The position numbers and the translations under genes are program-made. Of a stretch of 64,000 bases of DNA, positions 17,794 to 27,513 are shown in pieces. How positions within the stretch are numbered: position 1 is the first letter of the stretch; each line of letters opens with the position of its first letter. Source of the DNA: Gammaproteobacteria bacterium (GTDB taxonomy: Bacteria; Pseudomonadota; Gammaproteobacteria; Pseudomonadales; Pseudohongiellaceae); assembly GCA_029244985.1 (NCBI GenBank), contig JAQWQD010000037.1, forward strand, positions 62,001-126,000, read 5' to 3'. The notes under the pieces are model-generated. The model was not told the origin of the DNA. It ran no database searches and was given only the letters and a program-made list of their open reading frames with translations.

Positions 17794-18677
17794 AAACTTT
17801 CCGCACAATATTTCTATCTCAATTTTTTTCGTTAGTGGCGACCTCTCATGCCTACTCGATCATAGAGGTAATCGATGATGCTGGGTCAACTATCGTTCTG
17901 AGCCAACCCGTTGAGCGAATAATTAGCCTTGCTCCCTCTCTAACAGAACTAATCTATGCAGCAGGAGCGGGTGATAAGCTAGTTGGAGTAGTTGAATACA
18001 GCGACTATCCACCTCAGGCCATCGACTTACCGATTGTTGGTCGTTTCGACTCATTGAACCTTGAACGGATTCTACAACTCAAGCCAGACCTTGTTGTCGC
18101 TTGGCAAAGTGGTAATCCCAGAGCAACGGTTGCAAGGCTGAAACAACTTGGCCTAACAGTCTATATCGCTGAACCGAAAAAGCTGGAGTCTATTCCAAGC
18201 CATATTGAAAAACTTGCTGCACTTGCCGGAACTGAAGCTACCGCTGCTGATGCTATAAAACAATTTCAAACAACTTACAGTGCTCTATTAACAGAGTACG
18301 GCGACAAACCACTGGTAAAAATTTTTTATCAGGTATGGGATGCTCCGCTCATAACTTCAGGGGGTAACGAACTGATTAATGACATCATCAGCTTGTGCGG
18401 TGGCAGCAATATCTTTGAAGAACTTCAGCTAGTTGCACCAAAAGTGAGCGATGAAGCAGTTCTAGCGAGAGACCCTGAGGTAATAATCGCCAGCGGCATG
18501 GATATAGAACGCCCAGAATGGCTAGATGACTGGAAAAAGTGGCCAAATCTAGGTGCTGTTGCAAAAGACAATTTGTTTTCCATACCGCCTGAGTTATTAC
18601 AAAGACATACGCCTCGTGCCTTGATCGGAGCTCAACAAATGTGCGCCCACATTGAAAGCGCACGCTCATCACTCTAA
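17790..18677 (+). CDS. btuF: Periplasmic cobalamin-binding protein (BtuF type)
   Basis: Extracytoplasmic class-III binding protein of 295 residues with a signal peptide (hydrophobic 5-20, cut near SHA-Y). The sequence 'VERIISLAPSLTELIYAAGAGDKLVGVVEYSDYPP' is the family hallmark, and the two-lobed domain with LKPDLVVAWQSGNP follows. It would pass cobalamin from BtuB to an inner-membrane ABC permease, but no btuC or btuD gene is present in this window. Translation appears to start at TTG (17790), overlapping the btuR stop as TTGA. Confidence 0.87.
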   Translation: MKTFRTIFLSQFFSLVATSHAYSIIEVIDDAGSTIVLSQPVERIISLAPSLTELIYAAGAGDKLVGVVEYSDYPPQAIDLPIVGRFDSLNLERILQLKPDLVVAWQSGNPRATVARLKQLGLTVYIAEPKKLESIPSHIEKLAALAGTEATAADAIKQFQTTYSALLTEYGDKPLVKIFYQVWDAPLITSGGNELINDIISLCGGSNIFEELQLVAPKVSDEAVLARDPEVIIASGMDIERPEWLDDWKKWPNLGAVAKDNLFSIPPELLQRHTPRALIGAQQMCAHIESARSSL

Positions 18678-18680
18678 AGA

Positions 18681-19340
18681 TTAAAGCGAGCTGGCTGGAT
18701 GCTCTGCACCATTATGGAGAATCAAACTAGCATTGATTTTTCCATTTATGATTTCAAGTTTTACACGACTAAAACACGCAAACGGAATGTATAAAGGAAA
18801 GCTTCGATTCAGTGGCATACCAAGAACCGTTGGCAATACAACTCGCAACACACCGCCATGGGTAACAACGAGCAAGTGGCTGCCATCTTCTTTGCTTGCA
18901 AGCCCTTGCCAAGCCGATTGTATGCGATCTTTGAAGCTTAGATAATCTTCTCCATTCGGTGGAACAAGAGCCGAAAGATCTTTACGAAAAGCATTAAATT
19001 GATCGGCAGCAATTTTGCGCCATTCACTTATTTGCATACCATCCCAATCACCATAGTCAATTTCCTGCCATTGATCAGCAATCGTTATCGGGGATTGCGT
19101 ATGCTCTGCCACTTGTTCTGCAAAGAACCGGCAACGTTTTAAAGGTGAGCTAATAACTTCAGACCAATCAGGTGTTGTTTCACTTGGTTGAAGAGATTCA
19201 GAAAGGCTTATTGCTTTCCGCATCTGAGTCCAACCCAATGTAGTAAGCACAGGATCAACCCGCCCACGCAAGATATCACCGCCTTCGGGCTCTCCGTGTC
19301 GAATAAAGTCTACAATTATTGTTTTGGCTGGGGAAGGCAC
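18681..19340 (-). CDS. Histidine phosphatase family protein, CobC-like
   Basis: A 219-residue phosphoglycerate-mutase-fold phosphatase. The catalytic RHGE is at about 14-17 (FIRHGEPEGG), the second catalytic stretch QEIDYGDWDG is at about 88, and VVTHGGVLRV carries the second catalytic His at about 162. These features match alpha-ribazole-phosphatase CobC, and its place beside B12 genes supports, but does not prove, that role. It converges on btuF with only three bases between stop codons. A GTG at 19340 is the best start seen. Confidence 0.72.
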   Translation of the reverse strand: MPSPAKTIIVDFIRHGEPEGGDILRGRVDPVLTTLGWTQMRKAISLSESLQPSETTPDWSEVISSPLKRCRFFAEQVAEHTQSPITIADQWQEIDYGDWDGMQISEWRKIAADQFNAFRKDLSALVPPNGEDYLSFKDRIQSAWQGLASKEDGSHLLVVTHGGVLRVVLPTVLGMPLNRSFPLYIPFACFSRVKLEIINGKINASLILHNGAEHPASSL

Positions 19341-19356
19341 AACTAGAACCGCAGGT

Positions 19357-19941
19357 TTACTTTATATGGCCGAGCTTATCGACTTTCGTTGCAAGATAAC
19401 TTTCATTATGGGTATTTGCTTCGATATGTAATGGCACAATCTCGGGAACTTCAACACCCATTCCTATTAGCTCATTGATTTTACGAGGGTTGTTTGTCAT
19501 CAACTTTAATGAAGCTATCCGAAAATGATCAAGCATAGGTTTACAAATCTGATATTCACGGCTATCTGGCTCAAATCCTAGTTGAACATTCGCCTCAACG
19601 GTATCGGCACCAGAGTCTTGCAAAGCGTAGGCCTTAATTTTATTCAGTAAGCCTATACCTCTTCCCTCTTGACGTAAGTAAAGGATAATTCCACGCTCCT
19701 CTGCCGCGATTCTTTCCATCGCTGCCTGTAACTGTGGACCACAATCACAGCGCAAACTAAACAAACAGTCGCCGGTCAGGCACTCGGAATGAATTCTACA
19801 AAGTACGGGGTCGTCGCCACTTACATCACCGAATGTGAGTAAGACATGTTCTTTCCCAGTTCTCTTTTCTTCAAAACCATTAATAGTGAAATGCCCCCAC
19901 TGGGTAGGCAAGGAAGCGGATGCTACGAATTCAACTGACAA
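19357..19941 (-). CDS. ribA: GTP cyclohydrolase II
   Basis: Opens GTP to the pyrimidine that begins riboflavin synthesis. The zinc site is intact in [18 protein letters not shown], followed by the catalytic region [18 protein letters not shown] choose the TTG at 19941: GAGGAAAG lies at the right distance and the protein then begins [16 protein letters not shown], aligning with known RibA, for 194 residues. An ATG at 20016 would add 25 residues and overlap pgpA by 34 bases. This active enzyme complements the degenerate RibA-like domain in the RibBA protein encoded upstream. Confidence 0.93.
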   Translation of the reverse strand: MSVEFVASASLPTQWGHFTINGFEEKRTGKEHVLLTFGDVSGDDPVLCRIHSECLTGDCLFSLRCDCGPQLQAAMERIAAEERGIILYLRQEGRGIGLLNKIKAYALQDSGADTVEANVQLGFEPDSREYQICKPMLDHFRIASLKLMTNNPRKINELIGMGVEVPEIVPLHIEANTHNESYLATKVDKLGHIK

Positions 19942-19982
19942 GCTACTTTCCTCAGACTTTCGAGACCCTGCTTTCAGGCTAT

Positions 19983-20459
19983 TCAGGTGAACAGCACAAA
20001 AAGGGCCTGGATACACAGAGCAGACATTATACCCGCTACAACGTCATCTAGCATGATCCCTAAGCCCCCCTTTACATGTTTGTCTATAAAATTAATTGGC
20101 CAAGGCTTCAGGATATCTAGCAATCTAAAAAGCAAGAATCCAAGAATTACCCACATCCAACCTGCAGGCGCCATAAACATAGTTATCCAATAGCCAACAA
20201 ACTCGTCCCAAACAATTCCAGCATGGTCATGGACACCCAAATTTTCTGCTGAGCGCCCGCATAGCCAAATGCCAATAGCGAAGCTAATAGCCAAAATCCC
20301 AGCATAAATCCAGACACTGGTATGAGCTAACACTAAATAGAATGGAACAGCAATAATTGTCCCAACAGTGCCGGGCGCTTTAGGCGAGAGGCCAGCACCA
20401 AAACCAAAAGCTAAAAAATGTATTGGGCTAGATAACACTGTTCTGGCTAGCCCAGTCAT
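19983..20459 (-). CDS. pgpA: Phosphatidylglycerophosphatase A
   Basis: Membrane phosphatase making phosphatidylglycerol from its 3-phosphate, 158 residues. Family motifs seen: [20 protein letters not shown] near 14-33, and the acidic [18 protein letters not shown] at about 75-92; [14 protein letters not shown] and the late [13 protein letters not shown] (about 133-145) also fit. Its ATG overlaps the thiL stop (ATGA), the usual thiL-pgpA pairing. Confidence 0.95.
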   Translation of the reverse strand: MTGLARTVLSSPIHFLAFGFGAGLSPKAPGTVGTIIAVPFYLVLAHTSVWIYAGILAISFAIGIWLCGRSAENLGVHDHAGIVWDEFVGYWITMFMAPAGWMWVILGFLLFRLLDILKPWPINFIDKHVKGGLGIMLDDVVAGIMSALCIQALFVLFT

Positions 20460-21478
20460 TCTTGGATTTCTTCCGAAAAATGTATGTAGGGCTCATTATG
20501 GAAGTGGAGCTCTTCACCAGAATTATTGTGACAGCGAATTCTATCGTTATCGTTTATTTCACCAATACAACGTACTGGAGTGTTTGTGCTCTCCGCGGCC
20601 TGCATAAATGCTTCTTGATCTGTTTTTGCTACCGTCACACACAACTCATAATCATCTCCACCATAGAGCGCCGCCTTCAGCAAATTAGGTTTTGACATAC
20701 AGCAATTTGCTGATTGGGAGTATGGAATTTCGTCGACAAACAGCGTTGCACCAACTCCGCTTGCTTTACAAATATGTCCCAGATCTCCAATCAAACCATC
20801 AGAAATATCAATAGCGCTTGCGATGTATTTACCACAGCTTTTTGCAAACTCAATTCGAGGCTCAGGTTCGAAATAGATGTTATTAAAATAATTTTGGCAA
20901 TTTATTGAATATGCTTCTTTGTTAATCTTAAAAGAATCGCCCAGGTGAGTTTTTAATCCTAGACTAGCCAATGCAACTGCCCCATCACCCAGACAACCTG
21001 TGACAAATATTAAGTCACCAAAGCTAGCCCTATCTCTGCGCAAGCAATTTTCAGAACTATTGAGCCCATGAACTTGAATAGATATCGCAGTTGGGCCAGC
21101 CACCAAATCACCACCTACCAAAGCAATGTTATAGCGCTGTGCAATTTCAGCCAATCCTTGACTAAATTGTTGTAACCATATTTCGCTTTGCTTGGCGAGG
21201 GCAAGAGATAATGTGAAACACAAAGGTTCCGCTCCCATCGCTGCAAGATCACTAATATTTACGAGCAAGGCACGCTTGGCAATTTGAGCAGGCGCAGCAT
21301 CTTTCGGAAAATGAACTGACTCTACCAACATATCGGTAGAAATTGATAAGACTTTCTCAGAAGGCACACTTAAAAGTGCCGCGTCATCACCAATTCCTAA
21401 CAATACTTCCTCGCGATCCAAAGCGAGTTCTTTCTTGTTAAAGAATTCTCTTATAACTTCAAATTCGCTAAGACTCAT
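20456..21478 (-). CDS. thiL: Thiamine-monophosphate kinase
   Basis: Phosphorylates thiamine monophosphate to the diphosphate cofactor with ATP. 340 residues of the PurM-like fold. Features: GIGDDAALL at about 28, STDMLVESVHFP at about 48, LVGGDLVAGP at about 118, VTGCLGDGAVAL at about 154, SAIDISDGLIGDLGHI at about 215 and GGDDYELCVTV near 270. It is in the same leftward run as nusB and the rib genes, 34 bases after nusB. Its product is the cofactor of Dxs, encoded nearby. Confidence 0.96.
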   Translation of the reverse strand: MSLSEFEVIREFFNKKELALDREEVLLGIGDDAALLSVPSEKVLSISTDMLVESVHFPKDAAPAQIAKRALLVNISDLAAMGAEPLCFTLSLALAKQSEIWLQQFSQGLAEIAQRYNIALVGGDLVAGPTAISIQVHGLNSSENCLRRDRASFGDLIFVTGCLGDGAVALASLGLKTHLGDSFKINKEAYSINCQNYFNNIYFEPEPRIEFAKSCGKYIASAIDISDGLIGDLGHICKASGVGATLFVDEIPYSQSANCCMSKPNLLKAALYGGDDYELCVTVAKTDQEAFMQAAESTNTPVRCIGEINDNDRIRCHNNSGEELHFHNEPYIHFSEEIQE

Positions 21479-21512
21479 GATGAGTATAAATAGAATTTAG
21501 ACTATGAAATTG

Positions 21513-21995
21513 CTACCGACGAGAAACAATTGCCGGTCGCAATTTTGGGATAAGCTTGTCAAGCACGCCGTTAATATATTTGTGACTTTCCGTTGCACCA
21601 AATGATTTTGCTAATTCTACACATTCATTGATGACGACTTTATAGGGCACATCGACACGGTGGACAAGTTCATATGTGCCTAAATAGAGAAGTGCCTTTT
21701 CTACAGGATCGAGTTCTTTCAAATCTCGATCCAATACGGGACCTAAATGAGAATCCAAAGACTCAATGATTCTTGGAATATCCTTAAAAACATTATCAAA
21801 GAATTCCCAATCCATCTTGCCTTCATTTTCTTCATGAAACTGTTTTGCAATCTGCTCTGGATCAGAACTGGCCATAATCCACTGATACAAAGCTTGCAAA
21901 ACTAGTTTTCTTGCCCTGCGTCGCTGGACGAGAGGGACTTTCTTGCGGTCACCACGAATTGACTTGGTTGTAGTTGCAGTTTTACTAACTGCCAC
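21513..21995 (-). CDS. nusB: Transcription antitermination factor NusB
   Basis: All-helical RNA-binding protein that joins NusE (S10) on boxA RNA in rRNA antitermination. 160 residues. Recognisable parts: RRRARKLVLQALYQWIMAS near 25-43, the central FFDNVFKDIP, and the C-terminal VDVPYKVVINECVELAKSFG with HKYINGVLDKL. The basic N-terminal tail is somewhat longer than in E. coli. The GTG start follows the ribH TAA immediately, with GGAGAG inside the end of ribH serving as ribosome binding site. Confidence 0.95.
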   Translation of the reverse strand: MAVSKTATTTKSIRGDRKKVPLVQRRRARKLVLQALYQWIMASSDPEQIAKQFHEENEGKMDWEFFDNVFKDIPRIIESLDSHLGPVLDRDLKELDPVEKALLYLGTYELVHRVDVPYKVVINECVELAKSFGATESHKYINGVLDKLIPKLRPAIVSRR

Positions 21996-22472
21996 TTAGC
22001 TCTCCAACTGACGTGCAAGGCTTAACATTTCGATAGCAGTAAGAGCTGCCTCTTCACCTTTATTGCCTGCTTTGGTGCCGGCTCGCTCAATGGCTTGCTC
22101 AATAGTATCGACTGTAAGGACGCCAAAAGTGACTGGGATGCCGGTGTTTAGACTTACTTGACTAAGACCTTTAATGCACTCACCTGCTACGTATTCGAAA
22201 TGTGGTGTGCCGCCACGAATCACTGCACCTAATGCAATAATAGCATCGTAGGATTTACTTTCCGCCATTTTTTTAACAGCAAGAGGTAACTCGTAAGCGC
22301 CAGGCACTTTTACTATGGTAACGTCGCGTTCCTGGATACCATGTTTTCGGAACGTTTCAAGCGCGCCATCCAATAATCGCTCTACTATAAAGTTATTAAA
22401 CCGAGCAACTGCGATTCCATAACTGGCTGTTGAGTTAGCGTAGTTGCCTTCGATAGTTTTTATCGTACTCAT
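21996..22472 (-). CDS. ribH: 6,7-dimethyl-8-ribityllumazine synthase
   Basis: Condenses the ribityl-aminouracil with dihydroxybutanone phosphate, the penultimate riboflavin step; forms large cage-like or decameric assemblies. 158 residues. Motifs: [17 protein letters not shown] at about 22-38, [17 protein letters not shown] at about 54-70, [20 protein letters not shown] at about 81-100 and [15 protein letters not shown] at the C-terminus. It lies 42 bases downstream of ribBA and directly abuts nusB. Confidence 0.96.
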   Translation of the reverse strand: MSTIKTIEGNYANSTASYGIAVARFNNFIVERLLDGALETFRKHGIQERDVTIVKVPGAYELPLAVKKMAESKSYDAIIALGAVIRGGTPHFEYVAGECIKGLSQVSLNTGIPVTFGVLTVDTIEQAIERAGTKAGNKGEEAALTAIEMLSLARQLES

Positions 22473-22514
22473 GATACTTTCCTAGCAAGTTGAGAAATCT
22501 AACAAAAGTGACTT

Positions 22515-23630
22515 CTATTCTTGGTTAAATTGAACAAACTCAACTACTTCTAAATCGAAACCTGAGATTGCGTTAAATCGAGCTGGATAGCTTAGCAAGC
22601 GCATCTTTCCAACACCAATATCTCTCAAAATTTGCGATCCTGTTCCAATTGTCAGATCGCTACCGGGTCTATTCGCTGGCGTAACCTCTCCGTGTCTTGC
22701 CAACGCAGACGCCAAATTATGTTCCAGGTTCTGTCCGTAGTCGTCCCCAGATAATAACACGGCAACACCTTTACCCTCTTTGCTAATCTGCTCTAGAGCA
22801 CTGGAAAAAGACCAACTTGTTCGTTCTACATTAAAGGTTTCACAAACATCTCTTACAGTATTCGGAATATGGACTCGAACTAGCACGGAATCACTACTCT
22901 GTATCTCCCCTTTTACGTAAGCTAAATGTAGACTGCCACTAATGGAATCTTTGTAGCTATGCACAATGAATTCCCCATACTGAGTCTGTAGTGTGTTTGT
23001 TTCTACTCGCGTTACAGTGTGTTCATTGGCGATACGGTAATGAATTAGCTCTACAATTGTTCCGATTTTTATGTCGTGCTTCTTTGCGAATACTTCTAAG
23101 TCTTCACGGCGCGCCATTGAGCCGTCTTCATTCATAATCTCTACAATAGCAGCGGCAGGGAGATAACCCGCGAGTCGAGCAAGATCACATCCTGCTTCAG
23201 TATGACCTGCTCTACGAAGCACACCACCAGGTTGTGCCATTATGGGGAATATGTGTCCAGGCTGCACTATGTCTTCTGGTTGACTGTCTCTAGCTACCGC
23301 AACGCGAATAGTTCGAGCTCGATCCGCGGCAGATATTCCCGTTGTTACACCGGTCGCAGCTTCAATCGACGCAGTAAAATTTGTGTTATAGGGCGTGTTA
23401 TTTTCATTTACCATTAAAGGTAGTTTCAAATATTCACAGCGCTCTTTAGTTAAAGTAAGGCAAATTAATCCACGGGCATTAGTGGCCATGAAATTAATAT
23501 CCTCAGTGCGCACGCATTCAGCAGCGATAATAAGGTCCCCCTCATTTTCCCTGTCTTCATCGTCCATCAATATAACCATCTTACCCTGACGGATATCATC
23601 GACAATTTCTTCTATTGAATTAAGTTCCAT
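22515..23630 (-). CDS. ribB: 3,4-dihydroxy-2-butanone-4-phosphate synthase with degenerate GTP cyclohydrolase II domain
   Basis: The N-terminal half (about 1-200) is an active-looking RibB: MDDEDRENEGDLIIAAE with the acidic metal/substrate loop, ATNARGLICLTL, and HIFPIMAQPGGVLRRAGHTE. It converts ribulose 5-phosphate to the four-carbon riboflavin precursor. The C-terminal half has the RibA fold outline but lacks the Cys-x2-Cys-type zinc ligands and the EGRGIGL active-site run, so it is probably catalytically dead (RibBX type). The ATG at 23630 is chosen; a TTG at 23651 would overlap ribE. Confidence 0.93.
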   Translation of the reverse strand: MELNSIEEIVDDIRQGKMVILMDDEDRENEGDLIIAAECVRTEDINFMATNARGLICLTLTKERCEYLKLPLMVNENNTPYNTNFTASIEAATGVTTGISAADRARTIRVAVARDSQPEDIVQPGHIFPIMAQPGGVLRRAGHTEAGCDLARLAGYLPAAAIVEIMNEDGSMARREDLEVFAKKHDIKIGTIVELIHYRIANEHTVTRVETNTLQTQYGEFIVHSYKDSISGSLHLAYVKGEIQSSDSVLVRVHIPNTVRDVCETFNVERTSWSFSSALEQISKEGKGVAVLLSGDDYGQNLEHNLASALARHGEVTPANRPGSDLTIGTGSQILRDIGVGKMRLLSYPARFNAISGFDLEVVEFVQFNQE

Positions 23631-23640
23631 ATTTAGATAG

Positions 23641-24294
23641 CTAGTAATCAAACCCGTTGGCTTTTAAATATTCTCTATCAAGCAGAGCTGGCTGCTCAGC
23701 CTTATCTCCTTGCGCGAGACGTTCTAGATAACGTGCCACTATATCGACTTCGAGATTAACCCGGTTACCAATCTCGTAACTACCAATAATAGTTTCCGTT
23801 TGAGTATGCGGAATAATATTAATCGAAAATTGCGAACCATTTACTTTGTTAACGGTTAAACTAGTACCATCGACGCAGATTGATCCCTTAGCTGCGATAT
23901 ATTTACAAAGTTCATTCGGCGCTTCAAATACTAATCTTATACTTTGCCCTTCAGGATCTGAACTTACTAGTGTGCCGACTCCATCGACATGGCCACTGAC
24001 TATATGCCCACCGAATCTGCTGGTCGCCAACATCGCCTTTTCCAAATTTACGACAGTACCGCTCTTTACTTGACCTAATGCCGTACAGCGAATAGTTTCG
24101 TTGGAAACATCCGCCCCAAAACATTTTCGATCCAATTCAACTACTGTAAGGCAGCATCCACTCACGGCAATGCTGTCCCCAAGTTTTACATCAGACGTAT
24201 CCAATTGGGCACAATCAATCTTCAAGCGCCATTCGTCTTGGATTTTACTAAGACTTTGAACTATGCCAATCGCTTCTATTATACCGGTAAACAT
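23641..24294 (-). CDS. ribE: Riboflavin synthase, alpha subunit
   Basis: Dismutates two lumazine molecules to riboflavin. 217 residues with the two internal lumazine-binding repeats: first starting MFTGIIEAIGIVQ with AVSGCCLTVVEL, second with FGGHIVSGHVDGVGTL and CVDGTSLTVNKV. The C-terminal helix for trimerisation is present and somewhat extended (ends ANGFDY). The gene lies 10 bases after ribD in the leftward riboflavin cluster. Confidence 0.96.
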   Translation of the reverse strand: MFTGIIEAIGIVQSLSKIQDEWRLKIDCAQLDTSDVKLGDSIAVSGCCLTVVELDRKCFGADVSNETIRCTALGQVKSGTVVNLEKAMLATSRFGGHIVSGHVDGVGTLVSSDPEGQSIRLVFEAPNELCKYIAAKGSICVDGTSLTVNKVNGSQFSINIIPHTQTETIIGSYEIGNRVNLEVDIVARYLERLAQGDKAEQPALLDREYLKANGFDY

Positions 24295-24304
24295 AAGATA
24301 AAAA

Positions 24305-25462
24305 TTAGCTTCTGATGAGCATAGCTTTAATGTCGGTTCCTATTTGCGTTACTTCACTAGTGACAAATTGAGTGCTTTCCGCCAATGACTCTAAACCAGT
24401 GATTTCAAACAATGGTTTCGCATCGCTACCAAGCACCTTAGGCGCAATGTAAACGACTAGTTCATCAACCAATCCTGCACGAATAAAACTACCACTTAAA
24501 GTAGGACCAGCTTCAATCAACACATCATTGCATGTAAATTTCGAAGCTAGGTATTCTAGCATAAAATTTAAATTAACTCCTTTGGAGTCCGAAATGGATT
24601 GAATAATTTCAACGTTGTTTGCAAAGTTATTTTGAAAATTAATACTTTCATTACAGAATATTTTCACTAAGCCTGGCTCACTTAGAATTTTTGCAGTGCC
24701 ATGTGTCCGTATTTGACTATCTGCTATGACACGCAATGGCTGTGATGCAAATAATTCAGCATTGTTCATCAACTCACTCTCACTTAACGCAAGCTCATTT
24801 GCTCTAACATTGAGTGCTGGGTCATCGGATAGCACAGTGTTAATTCCGGTAATTACCGCACTGCTGCTTGCTCGCAATTTTTGTACATCGGCACGCGCTT
24901 CCTTTCCAGTAATCCATTTGCTCTCACCATTCGCCAAAGCAGTTCGACCATCCAAACTCATTGCCAATTTTAAGCGAACGCGTGGCAATCCAGATTCTTG
25001 CCTTTTGAAATAGCCAGCATTGATATCACGAGCTTCAGACTCAAAATCAGTTAAGTGGAATACTTCTATACCGGCCGCTTCTAAGTCTCGAATCCCTTGA
25101 CCTGCGACTCGTTCATCAGGATCAACACCCGCAACAACCACTATAGCTATTCCCGCTTTAATAAGGGCCTGGCTGCAAGGACCTGTCCGGCCACGGTGGG
25201 CACAAGGCTCCAAACTAACGAAAGCAGTTGCTCCTTGCGCAAGATCTCCGGCGGATTGCAAAGCCATTACTTCAGCGTGCGCTTGGCCTGCAGCTATGTG
25301 CCATCCCTCTCCAACGATATTATTATTATTGACGATGATACATCCGACCCGAGGATTTGGTGTGGTGCACAACACATTACCAGCCAATTGCAATGCGCTT
25401 TGCATATAGACTGGCCATTCAAGAATAGCTGGATTAAGCTGTTGGTTCTGTAGAGCCTTCAT
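24305..25462 (-). CDS. ribD: Bifunctional riboflavin deaminase/reductase
   Basis: Carries out the second and third riboflavin steps: deamination of the pyrimidine and NADPH-dependent reduction of its ribosyl chain. 385 residues. The N-terminal zinc deaminase has NPRVGCIIV, GQAHAEVMAL and SLEPCAHRGRTGPC; the C-terminal reductase has LKLAMSLDGRTALANGESKW, GINTVLSDDPALNVR and IEAGPTLSGSFI. First gene of the rib cluster; I looked for an FMN riboswitch in the 112 bases upstream and found none. Confidence 0.96.
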   Translation of the reverse strand: MKALQNQQLNPAILEWPVYMQSALQLAGNVLCTTPNPRVGCIIVNNNNIVGEGWHIAAGQAHAEVMALQSAGDLAQGATAFVSLEPCAHRGRTGPCSQALIKAGIAIVVVAGVDPDERVAGQGIRDLEAAGIEVFHLTDFESEARDINAGYFKRQESGLPRVRLKLAMSLDGRTALANGESKWITGKEARADVQKLRASSSAVITGINTVLSDDPALNVRANELALSESELMNNAELFASQPLRVIADSQIRTHGTAKILSEPGLVKIFCNESINFQNNFANNVEIIQSISDSKGVNLNFMLEYLASKFTCNDVLIEAGPTLSGSFIRAGLVDELVVYIAPKVLGSDAKPLFEITGLESLAESTQFVTSEVTQIGTDIKAMLIRS

Positions 25463-25574
25463 AACAAAAACTCTTTGTCTCCGTACTATGAGTAAGGGCT
25501 AAAAATCTTCGCGGACAAAATTATATCGTTGTGCAGTTTTACGATTCTAACAGAATTGAAAGTGATTGTTGGAA

Positions 25575-26036
25575 CTAGCTTAAGGTGTCTTTTGACAGCC
25601 GATCGATCTCTTCTCTAAACTCATTAAGATCTTTAAAGCTTCGATAAACTGAAGCGAACCTGACAAAGGCAACTTCGTCGAGCTCTCGAAGCTCTTTCAT
25701 TACTTGCTCGCCCACATTGCGAGAGTGAATTTCTCTTTCCCCCGTTGAGCGAAGATTGGCTTTAATGCGACTGACTGCTTCTTCCACCTTTTCAATACCG
25801 ACTGGTCTTTTTTCCAAAGCTTTAGATAAGCCCGCAAAAAGTTTATCTTCGTTAAACGGTTCCCTAATGCCATCTTGTTTAATGATTCTTGGCATAACCA
25901 ATTCTGCTGATTCGTAGGTCGTGAATCGTTCTTCGCAGGTAATACATTCGCGCCTTCTGCGCACATGATTTCCTTCAGATACTAAACGAGAATCTATTAC
26001 CTTTGTATCTACGGCACTACAGAAAGGGCAATGCAT
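25575..26036 (-). CDS. nrdR: Transcriptional repressor NrdR
   Basis: Zinc-finger and ATP-cone repressor of ribonucleotide reductase genes. 153 residues. The four zinc Cys are C3, C6, C31 and C34 (MHCPFC and [14 protein letters not shown]). The ATP-cone follows with [20 protein letters not shown], then [21 protein letters not shown]. It sits between glyA and ribD, a standard gammaproteobacterial order. No ribonucleotide reductase gene or obvious NrdR-box pair lies in the window. Confidence 0.97.
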   Translation of the reverse strand: MHCPFCSAVDTKVIDSRLVSEGNHVRRRRECITCEERFTTYESAELVMPRIIKQDGIREPFNEDKLFAGLSKALEKRPVGIEKVEEAVSRIKANLRSTGEREIHSRNVGEQVMKELRELDEVAFVRFASVYRSFKDLNEFREEIDRLSKDTLS

Positions 26037-26095
26037 ATAAAACCTTTTGCTCTAGTTGTTTCTTGTTATTTATTATATAGCTTAATTGCAAATAG

Positions 26096-27349
26096 TTATT
26101 GGTATACAGGGAACCGCGAGCAAAGCTCTATCACTTTAGATTTTACTTCAGCTATTTTCTCTTCATTCTCTAAATCATACAGGATATCGCACATCCAGCC
26201 AGTTAGCTCACTAACCTCTGCTTGTTTAAAACCACGAGTAGTTATGGCCGGGGAGCCAATACGCAGCCCACTAGTAACAAACGGTGGATTAGGATCATTG
26301 GGAACCGCGTTTTTATTAACTGTGATATTCGCCCTTCCAAGAGCCGCGTCCGCATCTTTACCTGTAACGCCCTGCTTTATTAAACTTAAAAGAAAGAGAT
26401 GATCATCAGTGCCATTGGAAACAATATCAAACCCACGCTCTATAAAAACCTTAGCCATCGTGCGCGCGTTTTCGATGGTTTGTTTTTGATAGCTAACGAA
26501 ACCTTCGCTCATAGCTTCCTTAAAGCAAACAGCTTTAGCAGCGATCACATGCATTAATGGTCCTCCCTGGCTTTCAGGAAATACCGCAAAATTTAATTTC
26601 TTTTCAAGGTCTGGATTAGACCGCGCCAGAATGATTCCGCCGCGCGGCCCGCGCAGAGTCTTATGAGTAGTCGATGTGGTCACATCAGCAATATTCACTG
26701 GACTTGGATACACACCAGCTGCAATTAGCCCTGAGACATGTGCCATATCAACAAGAAAATAGGCTCCAATACTGTCAGCAATATCTCTAAACTTTTGCCA
26801 ATCAATAACTCTAGAGTAAGCCGAAAAACCAGCTATGATTAATTTCGGTTTGTGTTCTTGCGCCAATGCATCTACTTGATCGTAGTCGACCTCACCGGTT
26901 CCTGTTTTTAGACCGTACTGAAAAGATTTATAGATCCTTCCCGAAAAACTAACACTAGCGCCATGGGTCAAATGCCCACCATCCGCTAAACTCATACCTA
27001 GGAGAGTATCACCTGGCTCAAGCAAAGCCATGTAGGCCGATGCATTTGCTTGCGAACCTGAGTGAGGCTGCACATTGGCATAATCTGCCTTAAATAATTC
27101 CTTAGCACGGGCAATCGCTAATTCTTCAACTACATCTACATTTTCACAGCCGCCGTAGTAGCGCTTTCGCGGATAACCTTCCGCATATTTATTAGTTAAT
27201 ACTGAGCCCTGCGTTTCCATTATTAAAGGGCTAGTATGGTTCTCTGAAGCAATCAATTCGATGTGTTCTTCCTGACGAGTTTTTTCCGCTTCGATAGCTG
27301 CACTAATTTCTGGATCAAATTCCGATAGGCTGATATCGCTCTTGAACAT
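26096..27349 (-). CDS. glyA: Serine hydroxymethyltransferase
   Basis: PLP enzyme interconverting serine and glycine with tetrahydrofolate, the main one-carbon source. 417 residues, the normal length. Landmarks: [13 protein letters not shown] near 34, the [18 protein letters not shown] substrate loop, [16 protein letters not shown] near 200, and the PLP Lys in [15 protein letters not shown] near 229. GGGAG lies before the ATG. It diverges from ettA, with a 164-bp shared upstream region; no riboswitch is recognised there. Confidence 0.97.
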   Translation of the reverse strand: MFKSDISLSEFDPEISAAIEAEKTRQEEHIELIASENHTSPLIMETQGSVLTNKYAEGYPRKRYYGGCENVDVVEELAIARAKELFKADYANVQPHSGSQANASAYMALLEPGDTLLGMSLADGGHLTHGASVSFSGRIYKSFQYGLKTGTGEVDYDQVDALAQEHKPKLIIAGFSAYSRVIDWQKFRDIADSIGAYFLVDMAHVSGLIAAGVYPSPVNIADVTTSTTHKTLRGPRGGIILARSNPDLEKKLNFAVFPESQGGPLMHVIAAKAVCFKEAMSEGFVSYQKQTIENARTMAKVFIERGFDIVSNGTDDHLFLLSLIKQGVTGKDADAALGRANITVNKNAVPNDPNPPFVTSGLRIGSPAITTRGFKQAEVSELTGWMCDILYDLENEEKIAEVKSKVIELCSRFPVYQ

Positions 27350-27513
27350 TCACTACTCCCAATACCGAGCTTAAATTTTCGAAGGCGATATTCTACCCGA
27401 TGACTCTTCGATGAGCATCTATATATTGGGGTTTTGCTACCAATTTTTTCCAAGAAACACGACATGTCGTATGCAATAATAGGGTCTCATAAAAACAGGT
27501 CTCGGAGTTAAGA

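Noticed and set aside
25463..25574. FMN riboswitch ahead of ribD or ribBA
   Set aside because: I looked for the RFN core (GGGGCAGGGTG and CCGACCGGCGG-like runs) here and around 23640 and found nothing similar.
27350..27513. Glycine or THF riboswitch upstream of glyA
   Set aside because: No conserved core of either class is visible in the 164-base glyA-ettA interval.
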